Source of the DNA: JAIBBG01 sp043748015
GTDB lineage: Bacteria > Bacteroidota > Bacteroidia > Flavobacteriales_D > Sanyastnellaceae
Assembly: GCA_043748015.1 (NCBI GenBank)
Contig: JAYTOA010000032.1
Coordinates: forward strand, 1-15,049
Direction: 5' to 3'
Length of the DNA: 15,049 nt
In this document: piece by piece, positions 8,841 through 15,049 of the stretch
How positions within the stretch are numbered: position 1 is the stretch's first letter
Layout: each line of letters begins with the position of its first letter
Position numbers and translations under genes: made by a program
The notes under the pieces: generated by a model
What the model saw: only the letters and a program-made list of their open reading frames with translations
What the model was told of the DNA's origin: nothing
Databases searched by the model: none

Positions 8841-10841
8841 TTATCGTTGATTCAACCAAGTAATTCGTTGAGATTGTTCACCTTGATTCACAACGATCTG
8901 ATAAACCCCTGGAGACAAGTCGGAGTTGTCACTCCAAATAGTTGAGCCGTTGAGCTGCGTAACTTTTTTTACCAAAATGCCGATAGAATTATATAGGTAT
9001 AGTTCGGCGTTTTTAAATGGTATTGAATTGTTTATTGTAAATGTGCCAGTACCGGGATTCGGAAATAGATTGATTTCATCGATTTCAGATATTGATTCGA
9101 CATCGTCCACAATCACCTGCACGCATTCGGATGTGCCGACACATGGTGCATTTACTACAAGAGAATAATATCCGGTTTGTGTCACTGTGTACGATGATCC
9201 ATTCCCAACAAATTCGTCATTGTCACAATCGAACCATTGATAGGTTTGATCACCTCCGGTTGCTGTCATCAAACTACCATTTACTGTGAATGTCAAATCG
9301 ACAGTCGAAATATTGATTGTCAATGTTACGATAGTGTCGCCCGGTAAATTGATTTCGTAAACGCCGCTTTGATCAAACGTTTGTCCATATGCAATGTAGC
9401 TATCACAAGCTTCAACATTCTCAGTGATGTATGTTGTCGCATTGCTCGAAGCAGCTCTTGCTATATAAATATTGTCTGCACCTCCTGATGGATTGCTATT
9501 AGCCCAGGCTACAACAACATTTTCGCCTGTGATCAGCATTTCATAATCGTCATAGAACGGGCTTAATTGTGAATTGGCCATTTCTACAGAGGATGTCCAG
9601 GTTGGAGAACCATCAGGATTTAATTTCAGAACATTGAATCCTGCAACTGTAGATTCATTGGTTACGAATAAACTGCCATCTGTTGTCACAACACACGCAG
9701 GGTATGGGATGTAGGTGTTTTGATCTAGAACTTCAACGCCATCGGTTGTCCATTCAGTAGCACCGGTTGCCTTATTGATCTTTTGAGCATAAATGGCTGC
9801 ATTGCCAATTACACCTGGCCTTCCGTCAGCCCAGCAAACGTAATAGTATGTATTGTCCTGGACGACGTGAAACTGACCTTGAGAACCAGCTGCGCCGCAA
9901 ACGATGGTTATATCTCCATTCCAGGCCCACGTGCCATTGGCATTCAATTTTCTCATGAATAAATCTGTTGTGCCGCTTGTTCCGTTCGAAACAAACATGA
10001 TGGCGATTCCATTCTCATCGCTCAGGCAATCCAATTGATAATTCAAACCATTGGTTCCTTCCAATACATCTAATGGTCCCCAAACAGTGTCGCCCACAGC
10101 GTCTATACGCATGCAGCTTGCATGTGCTCCGGAACCGTTTCCATTGGAGTAAAACAAATAAACGTCTTGTGTAGAATCAAAGGTGCGATCAATCCCGGGG
10201 CTTCCAAGATAATTTTGATTGCCTTCCGGTTCGCCGTCATAAGGACCTGTAAGAGTGCCCTCACCGTTAAATCTCACGATGCGGTTTCCATTGCTACCAC
10301 CACAATACGTGGTAGTTACAGCGGCGGCATAACCTGAACCGTCATAGATGAAAGACAAATTTGTGATGTAAATAATAAACGTGCCTTGACATCCAGCTGA
10401 TGTCATGGCTAATAAATCCTGCGACCAAACCGGCGATCCTTGTACGTCTATTTTTCGAAATCGAAGCGAATCGAGAGCACCTGATTCGGATGTTGAACTT
10501 CCGATGATTAATTCCCCATTGGTCGGATTTTGTGCCACTTGAAAAATATTTATCGATGTCGTATAGTTCAATATTTCTCTACCACCCTCTTCCCATAAGG
10601 CAAATCCATCCTGATCATAATGCTGTCCATAGATGTCATTTGAAGTTGATCCACTACAACCGGATCGAGAGTCGCTCCAGAAGATGTAAGTTCCTCCATC
10701 ACCATCCTGGATTTGCTGAACATCGCTTTGGAAGCATGCAGCATTACTTACGATGGTAGGATTTTCCGGATCAAGAGTCCATTGAGCAAATATGAATGTT
10801 TGCGCAAAGACCAACATTGTAACTGCGGCGATTGTTTTCAT
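8841..10841 (-). CDS. T9SS-exported protein with WxDxR-type repeats and SprB-like motif (666 aa)
   Basis: This secreted cargo has unknown function. Residues 1-20 are a signal peptide ending FAQ. The body has repeats suggestive of a beta-propeller: YIFWSDSRSG, then DIYGQHYDQDGFALW (~52-83), and again YYVCWADGRPG, then AIYAQKINKATGATEW (~328-360). Around residues 474-511 lies ACDSYIAYGQTFDQSGVYE followed by DTIVTLTIN, a form of the CDSY-x-GQTY-x-SGxY repeat common in large Bacteroidota adhesins such as SprB. An Ig/PKD-like segment (~518-580) has TYQWFDCD and GYYSLVV. The T9SS sorting domain covers ~588-666 (INLFPNPGTGTF, then SPGVYQIVV). It has neither the VCBS loops nor the DUF7619-like domain of the two genes at 230 and 4310, so it is not a close paralogue. 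It is convergent with the desaturase gene. No clear terminator was found after its stop. Confidence 0.9.
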   Translation of the reverse strand: MKTIAAVTMLVFAQTFIFAQWTLDPENPTIVSNAACFQSDVQQIQDGDGGTYIFWSDSRSGCSGSTSNDIYGQHYDQDGFALWEEGGREILNYTTSINIFQVAQNPTNGELIIGSSTSESGALDSLRFRKIDVQGSPVWSQDLLAMTSAGCQGTFIIYITNLSFIYDGSGYAAAVTTTYCGGSNGNRIVRFNGEGTLTGPYDGEPEGNQNYLGSPGIDRTFDSTQDVYLFYSNGNGSGAHASCMRIDAVGDTVWGPLDVLEGTNGLNYQLDCLSDENGIAIMFVSNGTSGTTDLFMRKLNANGTWAWNGDITIVCGAAGSQGQFHVVQDNTYYYVCWADGRPGVIGNAAIYAQKINKATGATEWTTDGVEVLDQNTYIPYPACVVTTDGSLFVTNESTVAGFNVLKLNPDGSPTWTSSVEMANSQLSPFYDDYEMLITGENVVVAWANSNPSGGADNIYIARAASSNATTYITENVEACDSYIAYGQTFDQSGVYEINLPGDTIVTLTINISTVDLTFTVNGSLMTATGGDQTYQWFDCDNDEFVGNGSSYTVTQTGYYSLVVNAPCVGTSECVQVIVDDVESISEIDEINLFPNPGTGTFTINNSIPFKNAELYLYNSIGILVKKVTQLNGSTIWSDNSDLSPGVYQIVVNQGEQSQRITWLNQR

Positions 10842-11021
10842 TCGTGTGGATTTTAGAATTATTATATGTCATCGGTTCGATTTTTTCCCTCAGGAAATTT
10901 GAAGTGATGAATACCAAGGTTTTTGTGTGCCCGAAAGGCTTAGCTAATGTATTTAATTTTTGAAGACCACACCAGGTTTTTTTTTAGGTTCAATTGATCG
11001 TAAACCTGCCTGTTCCATTGT

Positions 11022-11621
11022 TTACTTCTTATCCTTCCAACCCCACAAATAGAGACAAGCATAAGTTCTAAATGGTGACCATTTGCTGCTGATTTTTAGC
11101 ATGTCTTCTTTCAATTTTTTCTTGTCATCGAAGTCCAATTTATACAAGTGTGTCATCGCTTTTTGAATCCCAAGATCATCCACAGCGAACACGTCTTCAC
11201 ATCCGAGCGTGAACATCAACAGCATTTCTATAGTCCATTTTCCGACACCTTTGATTTGAATCAACTTGTCCATCACTTCATCGTTAGACATTTTGTGTAA
11301 GGCAGCATCTGTCATTTTTTCGTGAATGAAAAATGCACAAACGTTTCTGATGTAGTGTGTTTTTGAATTACTCAGTCCAATTGCTCTTAGCTCATCAAAT
11401 GGTATTTCAAGTATCGATTTTGCAGTCGGCGTTTTTGTTTTGAATAGATTCAGAAAGCGCGCATAAATGACTGCCGCAACTTTTGTACTTAGCTGTTGAC
11501 TGATGATCGAAGCACATAAGTGAAGATGGATATTTTTCTTCTTTTCTAGCTCAAAGGCATCCTGATCCCGAATGATTATGTGGAGTTTTTTGTCCCTGGA
11601 TAAATGTATTCGATGACTCAT
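11022..11621 (-). CDS. AlkA-type DNA-3-methyladenine glycosylase (199 aa)
   Basis: This base-excision repair enzyme of the HhH-GPD superfamily removes alkylated purines from DNA. A helix-hairpin-helix motif (LIQIKGVGKWTIEMLL, residues ~120-135) is followed by AVDDLGIQKA. The aspartates there are 148 and 149, and by comparison with AlkA the second is the likely catalytic residue. SQQLSTKVA (~41-49) and SPFRTYACLYLW (~182-193) are also typical of the family. The protein is compact and lacks the N-terminal TBP-like domain of E. coli AlkA, as many bacterial relatives do. I start it at ATG 11621. The frame can be extended to a TTG at 11642, but those extra codons overlap a candidate promoter and add nothing conserved. 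It appears to be monocistronic. A run of nine Ts on the plus strand (10977-10985) lies beyond its 3' end but is not part of a recognisable terminator. Confidence 0.92.
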   Translation of the reverse strand: MSHRIHLSRDKKLHIIIRDQDAFELEKKKNIHLHLCASIISQQLSTKVAAVIYARFLNLFKTKTPTAKSILEIPFDELRAIGLSNSKTHYIRNVCAFFIHEKMTDAALHKMSNDEVMDKLIQIKGVGKWTIEMLLMFTLGCEDVFAVDDLGIQKAMTHLYKLDFDDKKKLKEDMLKISSKWSPFRTYACLYLWGWKDKK

Positions 11622-11625
11622 AGTA

Positions 11626-11655
11626 CAAAGAAAAGCAATCAAGACGCCATTTCAA
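11626..11655 (-). promoter_or_regulatory. Candidate Bacteroidota promoter for the DNA glycosylase
   Basis: On the minus strand, TTG (11655-11653) is followed after 19 bp by TTTCTTTG (11633-11626), one mismatch from TAnnTTTG. Only four bases separate it from the ATG at 11621. If real, it fixes the start at 11621 and implies a nearly leaderless transcript. Support is from sequence match and spacing only. Confidence 0.35.
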
Positions 11656-11835
11656 TTGTCTTCTTCCAAGGAACGTTCATCCATCTACAGCACTGCGTTG
11701 TTCATCCCATTTTTTTGCATTGGCCATTCCAACCAGTGAATCTTTGAATCGTGAAAAGAGAAAGAAACTAAACTGGCCTCTGTCACTAGAAACTTAACCA
11801 AAAGCTATTACTAACCCTTAACCAATCCGCTCTTA

Positions 11836-11861
11836 CCCTCTCTTCAATTGTGAAGAGAGGG
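11836..11861. repeat. REP-like palindrome with GGGAGGTCAGC tail
   Basis: A perfect 11-bp inverted repeat (11836-11846 with 11851-11861) encloses a 4-nt ATTG loop. The arms are CCCTCTCTTCA and TGAAGAGAGGG. It is followed by GCCAAGAGGGAGGTCAGC rather than a T-run, so it is not an ordinary intrinsic terminator. A pyrimidine-rich arm, its complement, then a GGxxAGGTCA-like tail recalls REP-like palindromes I remember being dispersed between genes in Bacteroidota. Only one copy is in this window, so dispersal cannot be shown here. It sits 41 bp before the small secreted protein gene, in its 5' leader region. Confidence 0.6.
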
Positions 11862-11902
11862 GCCAAGAGGGAGGTCAGCAAGGACAACTAATATTAGGGA
11901 AG

Positions 11903-12385
11903 ATGAAAACAAATAATCACACCCGAATCGCAGGATTGATCGCATTGATCATCGCATTATTATCACTTACATCCAATGCTCAAAGTTCTCAGCAACAACC
12001 CGTGACTTCTTTCGAGAACGTGAACATATGCGCATGCAGTCAACAGAGCGAATTTTGCCAATCCTATATCCATCAAAAAGAAGTTTCTGCAACGATGCCT
12101 CAGGTTTGTTTTGCTGATCTGAAATTCTTAGGAATTAACTTGAGTTTTAATGAGGTCGTTCGTTATAACGCTGATGTTCCTCGCGCACTCTTGAGTGAAA
12201 AGTTGAAAATTTGGTTTCGGGATAGCGATAGTGACGGTCTCGGCGATCCATTGAATGTAAGATTGGATGTGAATAGACCGGAAGGTTATACCAACAATAC
12301 ATTGGATAGCAATGATAGTGTACCATTTGTTTCAACCGATTCAGCGAAGAATCTATTGATTGTAATACATCAGTCCAAACTATAA
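11903..12385 (+). CDS. Small secreted protein with degenerate MopE-like metal-binding motif (160 aa)
   Basis: A signal peptide (IAGLIALIIALLSLTSNAQ, ending ~27) leads a mature protein of about 133 residues. Cysteines lie at 43, 45, 52 and 69, in the sequence around ICACSQQSEFCQSY. Residues ~104-139 contain WFRDSDSDGLGDP, then RPEGYTNNTLDSNDS. This matches the layout of the MopE-like motif (YYRDADGDGYGDP, then C-x-x-P-x-GYV, then DCDD) seen in many secreted Bacteroidota proteins. Both cysteines of that motif are absent (DCDD has become DSND, and the mid-motif cysteine is lost), although the acidic loop is intact. There is no T9SS sorting domain, so the protein probably stays in the periplasm or has another fate. 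It appears to be monocistronic, followed after 31 bp by a terminator. Its function is unknown, and a link to the downstream sensor kinase would be only a guess from position. Confidence 0.8.
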   Translation: MKTNNHTRIAGLIALIIALLSLTSNAQSSQQQPVTSFENVNICACSQQSEFCQSYIHQKEVSATMPQVCFADLKFLGINLSFNEVVRYNADVPRALLSEKLKIWFRDSDSDGLGDPLNVRLDVNRPEGYTNNTLDSNDSVPFVSTDSAKNLLIVIHQSKL

Positions 12386-12416
12386 TATTGCTGTCAATTC
12401 ATACCGTTCTTCAATG

Positions 12417-12458
12417 CCGAAAGACTTTCAGATTTTTCTAAAGGTCTTTCGGTTTTTT
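12417..12458 (+). terminator. Intrinsic terminator of the small secreted protein gene
   Basis: CCGAAAGAC (12417-12425) pairs perfectly with GTCTTTCGG (12444-12452). Three further inner pairs (one G-T wobble) are possible, and TTTTTT (12453-12458) follows directly. It lies 32 bp after the stop of the 160-aa gene. It also overlaps the extreme 5' part of the open frame of the kinase gene, which argues against translation starting at 12414. Confidence 0.88.
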
Positions 12459-12460
12459 GG

Positions 12461-12468
12461 TACTTTGC
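12461..12468 (+). promoter_or_regulatory. Possible -7 promoter element for the kinase-regulator operon
   Basis: TACTTTGC lies immediately after the terminator T-run and about 30 bp before the preferred kinase start. It resembles the Bacteroidota -7 box TAnnTTTG but is one base short, and no convincing -33 TTG is seen at normal spacing. It is supported mainly by its position. Confidence 0.28.
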
Positions 12469-12497
12469 ATAAGAGTAACTACCAATACGATCACAAA

Positions 12498-13772
12498 ATG
12501 GAGCAAAGTAGATTGGGTACGCAAAATCTTTTGATTGTTTTGATGAGAACAAAATGGTTCATGCTATGTGTCATTTTTTCATTTGCTATCGGTGCACAAC
12601 AGGAAGCATTTTCTCAATCTAAAGATCTTCCGGTAAGCACTCATTCGGTGACTTATCAGCTTGTTTCGTTCCGTCGATATGATCAACAAACTCACAAAGT
12701 AATAGATGAAACGTCCACTGCCCTGAAGCAGAGTAATATTGTCGTTAAACGAGGAGATCTTTATTTTCAAATCGAACTTGATGCAAGTGAGAAACAGCTT
12801 GTCGATTTATTCTTCAGAGTAGAGGATTATGATTTGACCTGGTATCGATTTGATAACGGGCCTATTCGGTCAGGTATGTTTCCTGAAGGAAGATATTTTG
12901 TTGTTGTCGCCATGAGAAATCCGAATGGAGAAATGACCGAAGTATACAGAATACAGATGCAGATTCGGGCGAATTTTTTTCACGGTATGCGCGGAGCAGT
13001 TGCCATCGCAGTTATTTCTTTCTTACTCATTTTTATCTCCTTTAGTAGTCGTCACTTGATTTTAAAAAGAGATAAACGACACACCGTGCGTATGTTGGAG
13101 AACACGGTGAAGAAGCGCACCGAACAGCTTCAAGATATGGTGGCCCAGCGCGAATTGCTTTTAAAGGAAATCCACCATCGTGTAAAAAATAATCTACAGG
13201 TTATTTCATCTTTACTGGAGATGCAAGCGGCAAGAACTGAGGACAAAAATGTGAAGGATGCCATTACTGAAGGTCAGAATCGAGTGCTTTCAATCGCATT
13301 CATTCATCAAAATCTTTATCAGCATGACGATCTCAAAGGAGTAGAGATTGGCAGTTTCCTGAAGGAACTTATCAAGCACGTTAGGCATGTTTTTCAGGTG
13401 GAATATTGCGAGGTGGAAGTGACGAATCTCGTTCCGATGTTGTATCTGGATATTGATTCTGCTATACCGTTGGGGCTTATCATCAATGAATTATTGACCA
13501 ATTCATATAAGTATGCATTTAGAGGAAAATCACGGGGCGCGATCACTATCGAGTTGAGATCGACTGCGGTCGGACACTATTATTTCAAGTATCAAGACGA
13601 TGGTGTAGGTATTCCTGAAAGTTTTGATTTTAATAAATCGAACTCTCTCGGATTAAAATTAATCCGTCAACTCAGCCGACAGTTGCATGGAAATATTGAA
13701 TATAAATACGAGAATGGTAGTAATTTCGAATTAAATTTCTTGGATATGGCTACCAGGAATAAAATAAGCTAA
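12498..13772 (+). CDS. Y_Y_Y-domain HisKA_2 sensor histidine kinase (424 aa)
   Basis: This inner-membrane sensor autophosphorylates a histidine and passes the phosphate to the regulator encoded 8 bp downstream. Numbering is from ATG 12498. A signal or anchor segment (KWFMLCVIFSFAIGA) covers ~19-33. A periplasmic Y_Y_Y-like fold follows at ~102-160 (FFRVEDYDLTWYRF, then EGRYFVVVAMRNPNGE). A transmembrane helix at ~167-184 and a coiled coil at ~196-222 lead to the HisKA_2 box EIHHRVKNNLQ (phospho-His ~227). The HATPase domain has N-box INELLTNSYKYAF (Asn ~335), G1 DDGVGIP (Asp ~368) and G2 SNSLGLKLI. The frame is open back to an ATG at 12414, but that start lies at the foot of a terminator stem. 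ATG 12498 has an A-rich leader. ATG 12543 gives an even cleaner signal peptide and remains possible. The beta-propeller (Reg_prop) repeats that usually precede Y_Y_Y are absent. Confidence 0.92.
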   Translation: MEQSRLGTQNLLIVLMRTKWFMLCVIFSFAIGAQQEAFSQSKDLPVSTHSVTYQLVSFRRYDQQTHKVIDETSTALKQSNIVVKRGDLYFQIELDASEKQLVDLFFRVEDYDLTWYRFDNGPIRSGMFPEGRYFVVVAMRNPNGEMTEVYRIQMQIRANFFHGMRGAVAIAVISFLLIFISFSSRHLILKRDKRHTVRMLENTVKKRTEQLQDMVAQRELLLKEIHHRVKNNLQVISSLLEMQAARTEDKNVKDAITEGQNRVLSIAFIHQNLYQHDDLKGVEIGSFLKELIKHVRHVFQVEYCEVEVTNLVPMLYLDIDSAIPLGLIINELLTNSYKYAFRGKSRGAITIELRSTAVGHYYFKYQDDGVGIPESFDFNKSNSLGLKLIRQLSRQLHGNIEYKYENGSNFELNFLDMATRNKIS

Positions 13773-13780
13773 TCTTAAAC

Positions 13781-14530
13781 ATGGAGAAACTGATCATTGG
13801 AATAGTTGAGGATGATATGATCATCGCCGGAGCCATCACTGAAATGCTACAGTCGATTGGCTATGAAGTTCCTGATAACGCTACGCGATTCAGTGAAGCA
13901 ATCGAAATGATCGAACTATCAAAACCTGATTTATTACTGTTGGACATTGTATTATCAGGTCAGATGGATGGAATTGATCTGGCCGAAACAGTTAGTAAAA
14001 AATTCGGTATTCCTTTCATTTTTCTGACTGCAAATTTTGACTCCGCTACTTTGGAGCGCGCAAAAAAAGTCATGCCTTTGGCATACCTCGCGAAGCCCGT
14101 TACGAAGGATCAGTTGTTCTCCGCAATTGAAATTGCATTCAGTAATTTCAACCAAATAAGGGATACTCAGCCGGAAATAAGTTCTTCCTACAAGTTGTTG
14201 CCGAACAACATAAAGGACTGGGTATTCGTGAAGGACGGACACGCATTTAGGAAAGTTTATTTCAGCCATCTGTGGTATTTGCAAAGCGAAGCCAATTATG
14301 TGGCGTTGCATCTTTCAACAGGAAAAAAAATTCTCGTGAGAAGTAGTCTCGACGATTTTATTGAGCAGCTGGATCCGCGAATTTTCTTTCGCGTGCATCG
14401 CGGATATGCTGTCAATACAGACAAAGTGGAAGGCGTGTTTCCAACGGAAGTTTCTGTCCAAGGAGTGATGATTCCTGTGGGTAGGACTTACAAGGAATTA
14501 CTTCATAGCAAACTCGGTCTTGCGGATTGA
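13781..14530 (+). CDS. LytTR-family response regulator (249 aa)
   Basis: This transcription regulator pairs with the upstream kinase. The receiver domain (residues ~4-120) has the acidic cluster Glu10-Asp11-Asp12, phospho-acceptor Asp55 in LLLLDIVL, Thr83 in FLTAN and Lys105 in LAKPV, so all the phosphorylation residues are in place. After a short linker, a LytTR DNA-binding domain (~146-246) shows HLWYLQSEANYVALHL, ILVRSSLDDF and FFRVHRGYAVNTDKVEGV, all typical of the family. It lies 8 bp after the kinase stop, so the two are almost certainly co-transcribed. The target genes cannot be deduced, and no pair of LytTR-type direct repeats was recognised in the window. No clear simple terminator follows except the A/T-rich hairpin at 14611-14637. 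Confidence 0.95.
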   Translation: MEKLIIGIVEDDMIIAGAITEMLQSIGYEVPDNATRFSEAIEMIELSKPDLLLLDIVLSGQMDGIDLAETVSKKFGIPFIFLTANFDSATLERAKKVMPLAYLAKPVTKDQLFSAIEIAFSNFNQIRDTQPEISSSYKLLPNNIKDWVFVKDGHAFRKVYFSHLWYLQSEANYVALHLSTGKKILVRSSLDDFIEQLDPRIFFRVHRGYAVNTDKVEGVFPTEVSVQGVMIPVGRTYKELLHSKLGLAD

Positions 14531-15049
14531 GTCAGCTTGTGTATTTCATTTTTCGGATTAACGGGTTACTTCGCAAAGCCGTCTCTGTTTAAGTGAATGA
14601 ACTACTTTACGTTCTTTTTTTCTTGAAAAAAAAGAACCAAAAAATTCAAGGCTGTAGAGAAAATACTTGAAATCAGTCGTCAAACAGGGATTTGTCTGTA
14701 GCCCTGAGGCGCCAGGATTGCTACGTATTTTCTCTAAGGCCGATCCCCAACGTTTGATGGTGCTACTTCAAGATTGAACATTCATTGAATGTAGAATTCT
14801 AAGGTGCAAAATCATTTGCAATGTATATCCCCTAAGCGTCACTCTTAACTTATACAAACAAATACAGGCCAATGCGAAGTAACACGTTCATCCGATTGTG
14901 AAATTAATTTGTATATGTTCACAACAACCGCGAGGCATCATGGAATCTAAAAATCTGCGAAAATCTGGTGCGCCACGAGGCGTGTGATAAATAAATAACC
15001 TAGAGAGATGAAAGTTCTTTCCATTCAAATTTGTCGTTCGGGATGAAGT
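14531..15049. other. Gene-poor region rich in inverted repeats
   Basis: No frame here has length, start context or composition that supports a protein gene. Two tiny frames (ATG at 14940, 15 codons; ATG at 15008, 12 codons) lack any recognisable feature. Structure is concentrated at 14611-14741 (described separately). Beyond it are two small palindromes: ACATTC-ATT-GAATGT (14778-14792) and TGCAAA-ATCA-TTTGCA (14805-14820). The rest holds nothing I can identify. Confidence 0.6.
14611..14741 (+). repeat. Structured element with nested inverted repeats (candidate dispersed repeat or ncRNA)
   Basis: The element begins with an 11-bp A/T-rich hairpin: GTTC plus seven Ts (14611-14621) pairs with seven As plus GAAC (14627-14637), loop CTTGA. 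A second perfect 11-bp inverted repeat, AGAGAAAATAC (14656-14666) with GTATTTTCTCT (14725-14735), encloses 58 nt. It can be extended outward by GGC (14650-14652) with GCC (14739-14741) across a symmetric 3-nt bulge. Inside, CAGGG and CCCTG can pair. TTCAAG (14645-14650) can pair with CTTGAA at either 14622-14627, the first hairpin's loop, or 14666-14671, so alternative folds exist. The first hairpin may also help terminate the kinase-regulator operon. A hairpin followed by AAAAAATTCAAGGC is a pattern I recall from Bacteroidota intergenic regions, but no second copy is visible here. Confidence 0.55.

Noticed and set aside
10977..11006. T9 run followed by AGGTT...AACCT as a terminator between the two minus-strand genes
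   Set aside because: The T-run precedes the weak 5-bp stem on the plus strand and becomes an A-run after it on the minus strand, so it has the wrong order for a terminator on either strand.
11720..11746. TTG, 16 bp, AATCTTTG as a promoter for the 160-aa secreted protein
   Set aside because: The spacing is short, the -7 box is imperfect and it lies about 155 bp from the start; not distinguishable from chance.
14940..14987. 15-codon frame in the gene-poor region
   Set aside because: It is too short, with no conserved feature or start signal; expected by chance.
15008..15046. Short frame starting ATG AAA GTT at the right edge
   Set aside because: It ends in TGA after 12 codons with no signal peptide or recognisable motif, so it is not a partial gene running off the window.

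Overview
The window looks like a piece of a Bacteroidota chromosome, most likely from the Flavobacteriales or a nearby order; I cannot place it more finely. Three proteins carry the C-terminal sorting domain of the Type IX secretion system (T9SS), found only in this phylum. Other signs are the AT-rich sequence, the lack of Shine-Dalgarno sequences before most starts, the signal peptides ending in '(F/S/A)Q', and a HisKA_2 kinase paired with a LytTR regulator.

Positions 1-7351 hold a cell-surface protein locus. A short remnant (7-174) looks like the 5' end of a broken paralogue. It is followed by two complete tandem genes of 1352 and 1013 codons, 21 bp apart. Both encode a signal peptide, many VCBS/FG-GAP calcium-loop repeats, an SdrD-B-like linker, a strongly conserved DUF11/DUF7619-like domain, Ig/PKD-like domains and a T9SS sorting domain. 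The C-terminal ~380 residues are closely related, while the propeller regions differ in length and sequence. A third, unrelated T9SS cargo (666 aa, minus strand, 8841-10841) lies beyond a fatty-acid desaturase.

Positions 7502-11621 hold housekeeping-type single genes: a membrane fatty-acid desaturase with all three histidine boxes (plus strand, with a clear intrinsic terminator) and a small AlkA-type DNA-3-methyladenine glycosylase (minus strand). Both have a candidate Bacteroidota promoter almost touching the start codon, which would make their mRNAs nearly leaderless.

Positions 11836-14530 hold a REP-like palindrome, a small secreted protein with a degenerate MopE-like metal-binding motif, an intrinsic terminator, and then a two-gene signalling operon. 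The operon encodes a periplasmic Y_Y_Y-domain HisKA_2 histidine kinase and a receiver-LytTR response regulator, 8 bp apart. The terminator sits inside the 5' end of the longest open frame of the kinase, so the true kinase start is downstream.

Positions 14531-15049 have no convincing gene. They contain an elaborate set of nested inverted repeats (14611-14741) that I consider the best candidate here for an undescribed or under-annotated non-coding element. I found no CRISPR array, rRNA, tRNA, insertion sequence or phage gene, and no recognisable defence or biosynthetic system.
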